Positions 6,116 through 6,508 of a DNA stretch of 6,508 bases are shown here, one piece after another. Under the pieces are notes generated by a model. That model was not told the DNA's origin and made no database searches. It saw only the letters and a program-made list of their open reading frames with translations. A program made the translations under genes and the position numbers. Numbering within the stretch: the stretch's first letter is position 1; each line of letters opens with the position of its first letter. Origin of the DNA: Candidatus Margulisiibacteriota bacterium (lineage in GTDB: Bacteria > Margulisbacteria > WOR-1 > XYC2-FULL-46-14 > JAHJBW01); NCBI GenBank assembly GCA_018813405.1, contig JAHJBW010000111.1, positions 1-6,508 on the forward strand, written 5' to 3'.

Positions 6116-6508
6116 ATGCCAAAGAGATTTTTCCTAAGCCTGTGCCTGATCCCATGTCTCTTCCCGTGCCTTTCCCCCAGCCTGGCTGATCCTCTGCCCT
6201 ACAATTACCGTGTCATTGACGATCATATCCACGCGGGAGGGCATCCGCTTAACCCAGCCACGAAGTTCGGCAACACTGACCAGCAAGTGCTGGATATCCT
6301 GGAAGGCCTAAAAGACCAGGGCGTTTACACCGTGATAGACCTTGAGAACACCGGGCACATCCAAAAAAGATACTCCAGGCTTCTGGAAGAGGCTGGAATG
6401 GAGAGGATACACATCCCCATGAATTCAAGCAAAGTGCCGACAGAAGAAGAGTGGCAAAGGATACTGGAGGCAATGAAAGAACCTGTCTATATACATTGTA
6501 AATGGGGC
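6116..6508 (+). CDS. Exported dual-specificity/tyrosine phosphatase-like protein (partial, C-terminus beyond window)
   Basis: I translated 131 codons from ATG at 6116 to the right edge without a stop. Residues 1-24 look like a signal peptide: Lys3 and Arg4, a hydrophobic Leu/Phe/Cys-rich core, then Ser-Leu-Ala before Asp25. The body follows the bacterial cysteine-phosphatase pattern: YRVIDDHIHAGGHP (31-44), then LEGLKDQGVYTVIDLE (62-77), then IHIPMNSSKVPTEEEW (98-113), then VYIHCKWG (124-131). This is the start of the HC-x5-R P-loop, with Cys128 the expected nucleophile; the Arg lies beyond the edge. Family members hydrolyse phosphotyrosine or related phosphoesters; the substrate is unknown, and export points to an extracytoplasmic target. 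It is transcribed divergently from the degenerate CapA gene across 38 bp. No Shine-Dalgarno is visible, and a -10-like box ends six bases before the ATG, which suggests a leaderless mRNA. Confidence 0.82.
   Translation, partial: MPKRFFLSLCLIPCLFPCLSPSLADPLPYNYRVIDDHIHAGGHPLNPATKFGNTDQQVLDILEGLKDQGVYTVIDLENTGHIQKRYSRLLEEAGMERIHIPMNSSKVPTEEEWQRILEAMKEPVYIHCKWG

Overview
The window carries a compact four-gene block on the minus strand, read from about 6077 down past position 1. One gene diverges from it on the plus strand and runs off the right edge. Almost every base is coding. The gaps are 38 bp (divergent promoter region), 29 bp, 35 bp and 9 bp. No RNA genes, mobile elements, CRISPR arrays or convincing terminators were seen. 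Moderate G+C, frequent ATA codons, several Sec-type or lipoprotein-type signal peptides, and a DUF3160 protein beside CapA proteins suggest a bacterium, perhaps from an uncultivated candidate phylum. The sequence alone does not fix the taxon.

In transcription order the minus-strand block is as follows. (1) 6077-5106: an exported CapA-family protein whose metal-site residues are nearly all replaced, so a probable pseudoenzyme. (2) 5076-3544: a HEAT-repeat protein with two EF-hand-like calcium loops near its N-terminus and no signal peptide. (3) 3508-1361: an exported DUF3160 protein of 715 residues. (4) 1351 to beyond 1: an exported two-domain protein with an N-terminal Memo-like domain (AmmeMemoRadiSam protein B family) and a C-terminal CapA domain with an intact metal site; its C-terminus lies outside the window. 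The divergent plus-strand gene (6116 onward) is an exported dual-specificity/tyrosine phosphatase, cut by the window edge inside its HCxxGxxR motif.

The block pairs a catalytically intact CapA domain fused to an exported Memo domain with a degenerate CapA paralogue at the other end of the same operon, separated by two proteins of unknown role. A reasonable inference is an envelope-associated system in which the degenerate CapA is a regulatory or scaffolding partner of the intact one. The substrate is not evident: CapA proteins are linked to poly-gamma-glutamate capsules, but no CapB/CapC ligase is visible here. The 38-bp divergent region holds two overlapping face-to-face promoters whose -10 boxes lie only 6-8 nt from the start codons, so both flanking genes are probably translated from leaderless or nearly leaderless mRNAs.
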